A stretch of 64,000 bases of DNA, from the NCBI RefSeq assembly GCF_001544555.2, contig NZ_FCOK02000019.1, positions 62,001 through 126,000 on the forward strand, in the 5' to 3' direction. The notes under the pieces are model-generated. The model saw nothing but the letters and a program-made list of their open reading frames with translations, did no database searches and was not told the DNA's origin. The translations under genes and the position numbers were made by a program. Source of the DNA: Caballeronia udeis (GTDB lineage: Bacteria > Pseudomonadota > Gammaproteobacteria > Burkholderiales > Burkholderiaceae). This document shows positions 7,640 through 16,300 of this stretch, piece by piece. The first letter of the stretch is position 1. Each line of letters begins with the position of its first letter.

Positions 7640-9241
7640 TCAAAGTTCTTTCTTCAGCTTGTCGGCAAGACGCAGCGACAACGCAGACAGCGTCAGCGTG
7701 CAATTCACCGACGCCGCCGTCGGCATCACCGCACTGCCCGCAATGAAGAGGTTCGCGTGGTCGTGCGTGCGGCATTCGGAATCGACGACGGAATCCTTCG
7801 GGTCCGCGCCCATGATGGTCGTCCCCATGATGTGGTTGTTCGGCGCGAATGTGTCGTCGAAGCTGATCTCCGTGCCGCCGAACAATTCCGCAATCCGCGC
7901 GTACTGCGCATGCGTGTCCACCGCGCTTTTCTTCACGTAGTCGTTGATCGAGTAATAGATCTCGGGCTGCGGAATGCCGAGCGAATCCTTGTGATCCGAC
8001 GATGGAATCACGCGGTTCTGCGGTTCGGCCAGATGCTCGTGGAAGCTGTTGATGTTCATCGTGCGCGCCGCGCGGTCGCGGATCTGCCGGTCGAGTTCCG
8101 CCCCGGTCACACCCTTGGCGATCAGGTCCGCCGTGACCGACATGGTGGGCACGCCATTCGACAAATGCAGCTTCTTCGCCGCGTATTCGGAGCGGAACGC
8201 ACCGTCGCGGAAGTTCACCACGGAGGTCATTTCCATCGGCCCTCGCCCGGGCCAGATGGGCTCGTTGGCGAGGAAGGTCACGCCGGTGCCGGGGTGATCC
8301 ATCAGGTTGCGGCCGACCTGGTCCGAACTGTTGCCTATGCCGCTCTTGAACTTGTCGGAGACCGACTGGAGCATCAGCTTGGGTGTTTCGATACCGTTGG
8401 CTGCAAGCACGAAAAGCTTGCCCGTGACACGCGTGCTGTTGCCGTTCGGGTCCTTGTAATGGACGGCGGTGATCAGGCCTTTGTCGTCGCTTTCGATCTT
8501 GTAGACGACCGCTTGCGCGATCAGCTTCGCACCTGCACGCTCGCCTTTCTCCGCGTGCGTGATGCCGTTGTACATGGCCGCGATCGGACAGATCGGCATG
8601 CAGTTGTTGTTGCCGCAGCAAGTCGGGCGGCCATCGTACGGACGGCTGTTGCGCGCGACCGGTTCCGGCACGACGTGGAAGGACTGGGCGTTCAGGACAT
8701 CGGAGAAACGCTGGTCCATGTAGGACAGCGGCAGCATGTCCATGGGGTACGGCTTGGAGCGCGGCGAACCGAGATCGACGTTGCTCCCCGGACCCGACAC
8801 ACCAAGCTGAACCTCTGCAGCGAAGTACCAGGGCTCGAGGGTTTCATAGGGAATCGGCCAGTCGCGACCTACGCCGTAAAGCGTCTTCAGCTTGAAATCG
8901 GCAGGCAGCAAGCGCCATGCGGCAGCGGCCCAGTGCCAGGTGGTCCCGCCTACCAGCCGCAAGTATTGCGACGCGTACGGGTACTCGCCTTTCTGGACCA
9001 GATAGTGATTCTCGGGCGAATACTCGGGATGCGGGGCGTAAGGCGTTGACGGATACGGTGTAGCGAAATCGGATTTCGCCGGCGAGTTGCGAAAGTTTTC
9101 GACGATCTGCCAGCGCGGAATACGCGGCCCGGCTTCGAGCAGGATCACGGATGCACCCGCGGTCGCGAGCTGATGCGCGACGAGTCCGCCCGCAACCCCC
9201 GATCCGACAACCACCACATCGGCCGAATTCGAATTTGCCAT
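7640..9241 (-). CDS. GMC-family flavoprotein subunit of a membrane sugar dehydrogenase (FAD-glucose dehydrogenase-like)
   Basis: This 533-aa protein is the catalytic subunit. The FAD-binding dinucleotide fold is at the N-terminus (VVVGSGVAGG, residues 10-19). A Cys cluster, CCGNNNCMPIC (208-218), suits the 3Fe-4S site described for Burkholderia cepacia-type FAD-glucose dehydrogenase. The C-terminal GMC catalytic pair is His470 in FAPNNHIMG and Asn513 in SVNCTLT. It has no signal peptide, so export probably depends on the Tat-bearing small subunit encoded upstream. From memory it is close to the B. cepacia alpha subunit, but substrate could be glucose, another sugar, gluconate or a polyol. Confidence 0.88.
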   Translation of the reverse strand: MANSNSADVVVVGSGVAGGLVAHQLATAGASVILLEAGPRIPRWQIVENFRNSPAKSDFATPYPSTPYAPHPEYSPENHYLVQKGEYPYASQYLRLVGGTTWHWAAAAWRLLPADFKLKTLYGVGRDWPIPYETLEPWYFAAEVQLGVSGPGSNVDLGSPRSKPYPMDMLPLSYMDQRFSDVLNAQSFHVVPEPVARNSRPYDGRPTCCGNNNCMPICPIAAMYNGITHAEKGERAGAKLIAQAVVYKIESDDKGLITAVHYKDPNGNSTRVTGKLFVLAANGIETPKLMLQSVSDKFKSGIGNSSDQVGRNLMDHPGTGVTFLANEPIWPGRGPMEMTSVVNFRDGAFRSEYAAKKLHLSNGVPTMSVTADLIAKGVTGAELDRQIRDRAARTMNINSFHEHLAEPQNRVIPSSDHKDSLGIPQPEIYYSINDYVKKSAVDTHAQYARIAELFGGTEISFDDTFAPNNHIMGTTIMGADPKDSVVDSECRTHDHANLFIAGSAVMPTAASVNCTLTLSALSLRLADKLKKEL

Positions 9242-9365
9242 TTGTTGTCCTGTGAGGGTAGGTTTTTATTTGCTTCGGTCGCGCTGTCAATCTTGCTTCA
9301 ATCGAGCTTTCAGGCAGCGCGCCGGCTTGATGCTGTTCCTGCTGCTGCAATCTCGATGCGTTGAT

Positions 9366-9920
9366 TCAAGCCGCGCCAGGCGGCTTCTGCGTCCAGTAGA
9401 ACGGCACGTCGCGGCAATACGACGGAATGGTCAGCACGTCGTTGACGGGATCGAACATCAGCGCGCGCTCGTAAGCAACCACGCTCACGCTTGGGGCATC
9501 GCCGACAAGGCCGAGGTACCACGCCCGCATGATCGCGGTGACCGTGACGGCGAGCTTGGGCGTATCCGCCTTGAGCGCCTGCGTCACCGTATCCGAGGGC
9601 ACGCCGCCATGCGCCGCGAGCCATGCGTTCAGGGCGCTCACGTTGCCCGCAAAGTCGCTGTCCGACTTCGACAGCGCGTCATACACGCGCTGCGCCAGCG
9701 CAGGATCGAAGGTTGTTCGGCCAGTCAGTTTGCGTGAGAGCAACAGGAAGCCGTCGAGACCCGCAGGCGGGGTATCGGCGAAAGCCTGGGTGAATAATGT
9801 TGGGAAACCGAAACCCGCGGAAGCAAACGCGAGCGCGACTGCTGATGCACACGCGCCAAGAACAAAGCGCCGGCGGGTAGCCGACTGTGCGCGCGCCATG
9901 GGGTGGTCGAGTGGTGTCAT
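9366..9920 (-). CDS. Small (gamma) subunit of the membrane sugar dehydrogenase, Tat-exported
   Basis: This 184-aa protein starts at ATG 9920, behind a GGGA box. It has a twin-arginine signal (TRRRFVLGA, residues 15-23), a hydrophobic core and a cleavage region near QAFADT. The mature part has LSRKLTGR, a helical body, and a C-terminus with AWYLGLVGD and VPFYWTQKPPGAA, typical of the sorbitol dehydrogenase/FAD-GDH small-subunit family. In known complexes it is needed for maturation and Tat co-export of the flavoprotein. It is the first gene of a gamma-alpha-beta operon with the genes that follow. Confidence 0.87.
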   Translation of the reverse strand: MTPLDHPMARAQSATRRRFVLGACASAVALAFASAGFGFPTLFTQAFADTPPAGLDGFLLLSRKLTGRTTFDPALAQRVYDALSKSDSDFAGNVSALNAWLAAHGGVPSDTVTQALKADTPKLAVTVTAIMRAWYLGLVGDAPSVSVVAYERALMFDPVNDVLTIPSYCRDVPFYWTQKPPGAA

Positions 9921-10093
9921 GTGGTGAGATCCCAATTCGCGTTGTTCAGAGAGGCAATGATTGATTGCACCTGTCGATATCCCCCGAATAGGGTTAAGGC
10001 GCACCTTGAGGCGGCCGAAGCATGCACGATGAAGCCGTCAATGACCAGTCCTTGGCCTGCTGGCAATTGAACGGCACACGGGCAATAATCGCG

Positions 10094-10138
10094 GCACCTG
10101 AAGCACCTGAAGCACGTGAGGCACCCGAAGCACCTGAG
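10094..10138 (+). repeat. Five tandem copies of a 9-bp unit
   Basis: The 9-mer GCACCTGAA occurs twice exactly (10094-10102 and 10103-10111), followed by GCACGTGAG, GCACCCGAA and GCACCTGAG, ending at 10138. It lies in the gap between the divergent dehydrogenase operon and the DUF1345 gene, 75 bp before the latter's start. A short open frame runs through it (Ala-Pro-Glu repeats), but there is no ribosome site to support a gene. Confidence 0.7.
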
Positions 10139-10212
10139 ACACCAGCATCTTGCGATGGCTTGCACGATACCGTGCCGCGCCAGCTTAACGCCATAACCAG
10201 AGCGCTATAAAA

Positions 10213-10869
10213 ATGAATCTCCTTCCCCAAGTACTTCGCTATCGCCCGCGGGCAGTCATTGCCCTCGTGGTTGGTGTAATCGTGACACTTTTGGTTCCAC
10301 ATGACCACACGCCGATCGTGCGCGGCCTCATAGGATGGGACAGTACCGTATGGCTGTATCTTGTGCTTATATGGATTCAGATGGCGCGGGCGCATCAGGA
10401 CAAAGTCCAGAAGCTTGCCGAACGCGAGGACGAGAACGCGGGCATGGTGTTGCTCATCATCAGCCTGGCCGCCATAGCAAGCCTCATCGCCATTGTGTTC
10501 GAGCTGGCCGCGGCGAAGAACCTCGGCTTGCGCGGTCAGTTGCTCCACTATCTGCTGACCGGGTTCACCATGCTGGGCGCATGGTTCCTCATCCCGACCA
10601 TCTTCACGCTGCACTACGCGCGTCATTACTATCAGTCCGAGGGCGACGAGACATCGCTGAGATTTCCCGATGCACACCTCAAGCCGGACTATTGGGACTT
10701 CCTCTATTTCTCGTTCACGATCGCGGTCGCATCGCAGACGTCGGATGTCGTGCTCTGCTCCAATGAAGTCCGGCGAGCCGCGCTCGCGCAATCCGTCCTG
10801 TCATTCTTCTTTAATGCCGCGGTGATCGGTTTATGTGTCAACACGGCGGCCAGTTTGCTTGGACCTTGA
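10213..10869 (+). CDS. DUF1345 family integral membrane protein
   Basis: This 218-aa protein has about five membrane segments: residues about 13-31, 42-58, 78-96, 114-132 and 190-212. A charged loop with [19 protein letters not shown] follows the second, and the diagnostic LHYARHYY plus [17 protein letters not shown] segment comes in the second half, all typical of DUF1345. Function is unknown. ATG 10213 is the first codon after the 9-bp repeat region. It stands alone, with a long inverted repeat about 170 bp downstream. Confidence 0.85.
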   Translation: MNLLPQVLRYRPRAVIALVVGVIVTLLVPHDHTPIVRGLIGWDSTVWLYLVLIWIQMARAHQDKVQKLAEREDENAGMVLLIISLAAIASLIAIVFELAAAKNLGLRGQLLHYLLTGFTMLGAWFLIPTIFTLHYARHYYQSEGDETSLRFPDAHLKPDYWDFLYFSFTIAVASQTSDVVLCSNEVRRAALAQSVLSFFFNAAVIGLCVNTAASLLGP

Positions 10870-11036
10870 GCAGACTTGCGAAGCAAATATTGCCGCCATG
10901 GCTGACCAGCTTCGGGCGTAATTGCCGCATCGAATGAAGTCATCGAATAAATTAGTCTGGATGGCTGACAATTTCTTTGCGTTGATGCGTTAGCGCATTG
11001 GCAGTCCCGTCTTTCGTATAACGATTCCTGGATAAC

Positions 11037-11078
11037 CCGTGTAAAAACGCCGCCGGCAACGCGTGCTTTTTTACACGG
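11037..11078. promoter_or_regulatory. Long inverted repeat upstream of the glgA promoter
   Basis: CCGTGTAAAAA (11037-11047) is repeated inverted as TTTTTACACGG (11068-11078), with 20 bp between. The centre lies about 130 bp before the start expected from the sigma-54 promoter at 11160, a usual distance for an enhancer-binding protein site. It could instead be a stem that ends the DUF1345 transcript, because a T-run lies within the right arm. The rest of 10870-11292 holds no gene I can support. Confidence 0.4.
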
Positions 11079-11159
11079 CTCCCCATAGCCGTCCGACGTC
11101 AATCCCGGCGCTTGTCAGGGCTCCTCGCCTTCCTTCGATTTCTGCAGATTCCTAAGAAC

Positions 11160-11176
11160 TTGGCACACGCCTTGCT
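11160..11176 (+). promoter_or_regulatory. Putative sigma-54 (RpoN) promoter of the glycogen/trehalose cluster
   Basis: TTGGCACACGCCTTGCT fits the -24/-12 consensus TTGGCAC(G)-N4-TTGC(W). The invariant GG (11162-11163) and GC (11174-11175) are separated by exactly 10 nt, and only the G after CAC differs. Transcription would begin near 11187, giving a leader of about 105 nt before the glgA start codon. This is a sequence match. The activator is unknown. Confidence 0.55.
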
Positions 11177-11292
11177 CTAGCTATCCGGCATCCCTTCTTC
11201 CTTCCGATAAAAGCACCGGGTGTATGCGCACCGACCCTTCCGGTCCGAGCGCATCCCATCGCTTTTCATCCATCAAACGTCAGGAGTCACCC

Positions 11293-12945
11293 TTGTCCTT
11301 GAACGTCTTGCTTGTCGCTTCCGAGGCGGTACCGCTAGCAAAAACCGGCGGACTGGGTGACATGGTCAGCGCATACGCCGCTGCCTTGCGTGAAGCCGGA
11401 GTCGACGCCGTGATCCTCATTCCGGCTTATCCGAAAGCGCTGCAGATGGTGGAGGGATTGCAGAAGGTTGCTTCAGTGACGGGGCTTCCCGGCGGAGACG
11501 GCGCGCTGTATCGCGGCCGCATGCCGGACACAGGCGTGCCCGTGATCCTGCTGCGCATGGATCGTTTGTATGCACGCGAAGGCCTATATCAGGACGCGAA
11601 AGGACGCGACTACGAAGACAATGCGATTCGTTTCGCGTCGTTATCGGCGGCGGCGGTGAAGATCGCCGAAGGCGTTCGAGGGTTCAAGAAGCCGGACATC
11701 GTGCACGCGCACGACTGGCATTCAGGACTCACGCCGCTCTTGATGAAGCAGGCCGGCGTGCACGCAAAAAGCGTTTTCACGATCCATAATCTGGCGTTCC
11801 AGGGCAACTATTCGCTCTCGCTTGGTGCAGCGCTCGGCGTGCCTGCCAAATGGCTCGTGCCGGCGTTGACCGAACCGGCGAGCATCGAGTTTTATGGTGC
11901 ATTGAGTCTGATGAAAGCGGGCATTGTCCACGCCGACCACGTCGCGACCGTCAGCGAAACGTATGCTCGCGAAATCCTCACGCCGCGCTTCGGCCACCTG
12001 ATGGAAGGCCTGCTGCAAAGTTGCGCCGGCAAGCTGTCGGGAATCATCAATGGTATCGATGTGGATACCTGGGACCCGAAGACGGATCCAATGATCGCCC
12101 GCCGTTTTTGTTTCGACGATATGCGCGGCAAGCACGCCTGCAAGCGCGAGCTGCAGCAGATATTCGGCCTGCCGCCCGCTCCCTTCGCGCCGGTGATTGC
12201 GCTCGGCAGCCGGATGACATCGCAGAAAATGGCCGATGTCGCCGTGGAAGCCATCCCCGCGCTGCTGAAACGCTATCCGCGTTTGCAGATTGCAGTGCTC
12301 GGCAAAGGCGAAGCGCATATAGAAGCCGCGTTCCAGCGGCTGGCGCAGACCTGGCCGGATCGGGTGGGCGTCTATATAGGTTACGACGAGCGCCGCGCGC
12401 ACGTGCTGCATGCCGGCGCGGACATCCTGCTGCACGGCAGCCGTTTCGAGCCTTGCGGTCTCACGCAAATCTACGCCATGCGTTATGGCACGTTGCCGGT
12501 GGCGTCGCGCGTGGGCGGCCTGGCGGATACGATCGTGGACGCGGCCGAAGCAGTTGACACTTCGGGGCGTCACAAGGCTTTCCAGGCATCGCCCGTCGGC
12601 GGCTTCGAGGGCGCAACGTCCTCGCGCCCGGCGACCGGCTTCCTCTTCGACGGCGACCGTGTCCACGACATGACCACCGCGGCCACGCGCGCCATCGACG
12701 CCTTCATGCGTCCGCAACAATGGCGCACGCTTCAACGCAACGCAATGGCGCGCGACTACGGATGGAACCATGCGATAGCGAAATATGTCCAGCTATACGC
12801 GGGTCTCACCGATGCACGTCCTGCCAAAGCACCGTTGCGCACGCGCCGCTTGCCGGTCAAGGTTCGGGCCGTACCGGTCATGGCGGTGGCCGGGGCCGAG
12901 CGCCGCGAAGCGGAACACGCGCAATTCGTCGCACGCAGCGCCTGA
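11293..12945 (+). CDS. glgA: Glycogen synthase (ADP-glucose type), GT5
   Basis: This 550-aa enzyme extends alpha-1,4-glucan chains from a nucleotide-glucose donor. The N-terminal KTGGLGD motif (residues 17-23) binds the donor, and the C-terminal EPCGLTQIYAMRYGTLPV segment is the retaining GT-B active site. The start is TTG 11293, because AGGAG lies 6 nt upstream and the family begins at this MSLNVLLVASE segment. A short insert (about residues 417-440) and a basic 40-residue tail exceed the usual length of about 480. It is first in a forward cluster with glgE, treS and glgB. No glgC is nearby, so the donor source is outside the window. Confidence 0.93.
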   Translation: MSLNVLLVASEAVPLAKTGGLGDMVSAYAAALREAGVDAVILIPAYPKALQMVEGLQKVASVTGLPGGDGALYRGRMPDTGVPVILLRMDRLYAREGLYQDAKGRDYEDNAIRFASLSAAAVKIAEGVRGFKKPDIVHAHDWHSGLTPLLMKQAGVHAKSVFTIHNLAFQGNYSLSLGAALGVPAKWLVPALTEPASIEFYGALSLMKAGIVHADHVATVSETYAREILTPRFGHLMEGLLQSCAGKLSGIINGIDVDTWDPKTDPMIARRFCFDDMRGKHACKRELQQIFGLPPAPFAPVIALGSRMTSQKMADVAVEAIPALLKRYPRLQIAVLGKGEAHIEAAFQRLAQTWPDRVGVYIGYDERRAHVLHAGADILLHGSRFEPCGLTQIYAMRYGTLPVASRVGGLADTIVDAAEAVDTSGRHKAFQASPVGGFEGATSSRPATGFLFDGDRVHDMTTAATRAIDAFMRPQQWRTLQRNAMARDYGWNHAIAKYVQLYAGLTDARPAKAPLRTRRLPVKVRAVPVMAVAGAERREAEHAQFVARSA

Positions 12946-12987
12946 CGTTCCACACTGCCCCGTTCGATGGTACGGTTACACGGTTGG

Positions 12988-13026
12988 CCGCTAACGGTGC
13001 ACTGGATTGCAGTGCACCGTTAGCGG
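12988..13026. repeat. Perfect 17-bp hairpin between glgA and glgE
   Basis: CCGCTAACGGTGCACTG (12988-13004) is repeated inverted at 13010-13026 with a 5-nt loop. No T-run follows. It could be an mRNA stabiliser, a processing site or a dispersed palindromic repeat. A 14-bp palindrome (ACCCGCATGCGGGT, 13043-13056) lies just downstream. GTCTGATG-type words recur at 13170-13205. The 418-bp gap holds no gene I can support. Confidence 0.65.
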
Positions 13027-13363
13027 ATGTCGTCTGACCTGAACCCGCATGCGGGTCGCGAACCACTAGCTACGCTCAGGCTTCGACATGCGCCGGGAAC
13101 CGTGAAGAGGTGCGGCACGCTACGTGCTGTGTCCCTTGAGCGACCCTGGCGCCGCACCGAACGGCGTATCGTCTGATGACTCGAGGTCTGATGTCGTCTG
13201 ATGCCGATACCTACCGCATTCGTCACCCCGGAACTGGTGCTTTGAAGACTGTCTGAGGCTCGTCTGCCGTAGCCGTTCTTGCGGTTTGGTTTATTGCCTG
13301 GTTGAGCGCGATCGCGTTTTCCCGCATCCACGCCATAGCAGGACGAACTGGAAAAGACGACCG

Positions 13364-16300
13364 ATGGAACACCATCAGATGCTTCAAGCGTATGCCCCAA
13401 GAATCTATTTCATCGACCCGCTTCTCGTCGGACCGTTGCCTGAGTGGTCCGCACAATTCGAACATGCCGCCGCGCTGGGCTTCGATCATGTCCTGATCGG
13501 ATCACCGTTCCAGCCTGGCAGCAATGGCCACCGACAGGCCATAGCCGACCATCACAAACTTAACGCGGTATTTGAATCGGACGCCTCCGCGAGTGAGGGG
13601 TTGCGCCTGCTGGCCAGCCAGGCGAACCGGCACGGCCTGAGCGTGCTGGTGGACATCACGCTCGACCAAGTCAGCGCCGAAGGCGGTTTGTTCCGTGACA
13701 ACCGCCATTGGTTTCATCCGTTCGAAGCGGCTGAAGCCCGGCTCGACCCGCGTCACGCGCCGCATGAAGAAAGCGTGGCGCACGCGAATTTCGGCGATGG
13801 CGAAGCGGCCCGGGCGCTCACCGAATGGTGGGCGCGCGAATTGATGCTGCTCGCCGATGCCGGTATTGGCGGCTTTCGCTTCGAGGCGCCGCACAAGGTG
13901 CCGGCGCACGTATGGCGCAGGCTGGGTGCGGCCGTCCGCGAACGTCATCCGCAGACAAAATGGCTCGCATGGACCGTCGGTATCAGCCGCCAGGACCTCG
14001 CCGCTCTCGCCGATGCCGGTTTCGACTCGGTGTTTTCATCGTCGCGATGGTGGGATTTCCAGAGCAACTGGCTCTTCGATGAACACGCCGCGCTGTTTCG
14101 CATCGCGCCGCCCATTGCATTCCCCGAAGAGCCCTACGGTTCGCGCCTGCTGCACGATCTGCCTGACACCAGCGACTCGTCGCTGGTCGAACGCGCCTAC
14201 CGGCGCGCGTTGTACACGGCGGCGGGCATAGGCACCGGCCTGCTCGTGCCCATGGGGTTCGAATACGGCTTCACGCAGCCGCTCACCTACAACCACGGCA
14301 GCGCGGAAGAATTCCGGCGCGCGAGGGAAGGAGCACGCTTCAATGTGTCGACGGAAGTGGCGCATGCCAACGCGTTGCAACGCAACTCAGCGGCGCTGGC
14401 GAGCACCGGCGAACTGCGCGCGCTGACTGGCGCGGGCACGCCTTACGCGGCCATCCTGCGCGGCAGCGGGCCGGACCTGCGGATCGCGGCCGAAGCGGCG
14501 CTGATCGTGCTCAACCCGGATCTCACCACGCCGGTTTATGTCGATACACGCCATCTGCTGGACGGCGCGCCGGGCAACTTCACGCGCTTCCGGCCAATTG
14601 ACGAGGACACGGCGGAAACGCCGCTGCCGCTCGCGCCGTTCCTGCTGCAAGCGGGCGAAGTGCGCCTGCTGCGCGGCGCGGCCGAGCCGCCCATCCTGCT
14701 CGCGCAACCGCAGGTCAAGCGCGGCTCGAAAGCGGCCGACAAGAAGTCGGTGAACGACGCGCTGCTCGCGCCGCGGGTGGCGATCGAAAGCGTGACGCCA
14801 TCGGTCGATCACGGGCGCTTTCCGGCGAAGCGGATCGTGGGCGAAGCGGCTGAAATCACCGCCGCGATTTTTGGCGAAGGCCACGACAAGATCGCGGCCG
14901 CCGTGCAATGGCGCGGCGCCGATGAAACCGACTGGCACGAAGTGCCCATGGTCCCTGTCATTCCGCTGGGCAACGACCTGTGGACCACGCACATTCCGCT
15001 CGATCGTCTAGGCCGCCATGAATTTACGGTGATCGCGTGGCGCGACGACTTCGCTTCGCTGATCGATCACATGCAGAAGAAGCTGAAGGCCGGGCAAACG
15101 GTTGAACTCGAACTCGAGGAAGCGCGGCATTTGTTCGCGCTGATCCTGGCCGAGGTAAAAACCACGGAAAGCGCGCAGACGGAGCCGCTGGAAGGGATCG
15201 TCAAGCAGTTCGCCAAAGCCGATGCGGACACGCGCCTCGCGTTGGTGCTCGCACCGGAAACGGCGCAGGCGATCGAGGCGGCGCGGCACCGGCCGTTCCT
15301 TTCACGCGATCCGGTGACGTATCGCATCGACGCTGAACGCGCCGCCGCGCGCTTTGCAAGCTGGTACGAAATCTTCCCGCGCTCGATGAGCGACGACGAA
15401 AACCGCCACGGCACTTTTGTCGATGTAATCAGCAAAATGCCGCGCATCCGCCAGATGGGTTTCGACGTGCTTTACTTCCCGCCGATCAACCCCATTGGCG
15501 TGGCGAACCGCAAGGGCAAGAACAATACGCTGACGGCTCTACCCGGCGATGTGGGCAGCCCGTACGCTATTGGCGGCAAGGAAGGGGGCCACGACGCCCT
15601 GCACCCGGAACTCGGCAACCTGGACGACTTCAAGCAGATGCTGGAAGCCGCGCGTGCGCACGGCCTGGAAATCGCACTCGATTTCGCCGTGCAGTGCTCG
15701 CCGGATCATCCCTGGCTGAAGGAGCATCCCACGTGGTTCGCGTGGCGCCCCGACGGCACGCTGCGTTATGCGGAAAATCCGCCGAAGAAGTATCAGGACA
15801 TCGTGAATCCCGATTTCTACGCGCAGGACGCGAAGCCGGAACTCTGGCTCGCATTGCGCGACGTATTCCTGTTCTGGATCGCGGCGGGTGTGAAGATTTT
15901 CCGCGTCGACAATCCGCACACGAAACCCATGCCGTTCTGGGAATGGGTGATTGGCGACGTACGCTCGCGTCATCCCGACGCCATGTTCCTGGCTGAAGCG
16001 TTCACGCGTCCGCGCGTGATGAACCGCCTCGCCAAGCTTGGATTCTCGCAGTCGTACACGTACTTCACCTGGCGCGAGTCGAAGCGCGATTTCCTGGAAT
16101 ACATGCACGACCTGACGCAGACGGACGCGAGGGATTATTTCCGCCCGAACTTCTTCGTCAATACACCCGATATCAACCCCCGCTTCCTGCAACGCTCGGG
16201 CCGCGCCGGTTTTGTAATCCGCGCCGCGCTCGCGGCCACATTGTCAGGACTATGGGGGGTGTATAGCGGCTTCGAACTCTGCGAAGCTGCCGCGCTGCCG

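Noticed and set aside
7617-8621. Upstream extension of the cytochrome c frame to give 795 residues
   Set aside because: The extension overlaps the flavoprotein gene and has no domain. The signal peptide and family start fit ATG 7616.
7757-9049. Long open frame opposite the GMC flavoprotein gene (430 codons)
   Set aside because: It is an antisense shadow of a well-identified gene, and its composition is Arg/His-rich as expected for reverse reading of GC-rich DNA.
10022-10210. 62-codon forward frame through the 9-bp repeat
   Set aside because: Its Ala-Pro-Glu repeats only reflect the DNA repeat, and no ribosome site precedes it.
11722-12771. Long reverse frame opposite glgA
   Set aside because: It is an antisense shadow of glgA.
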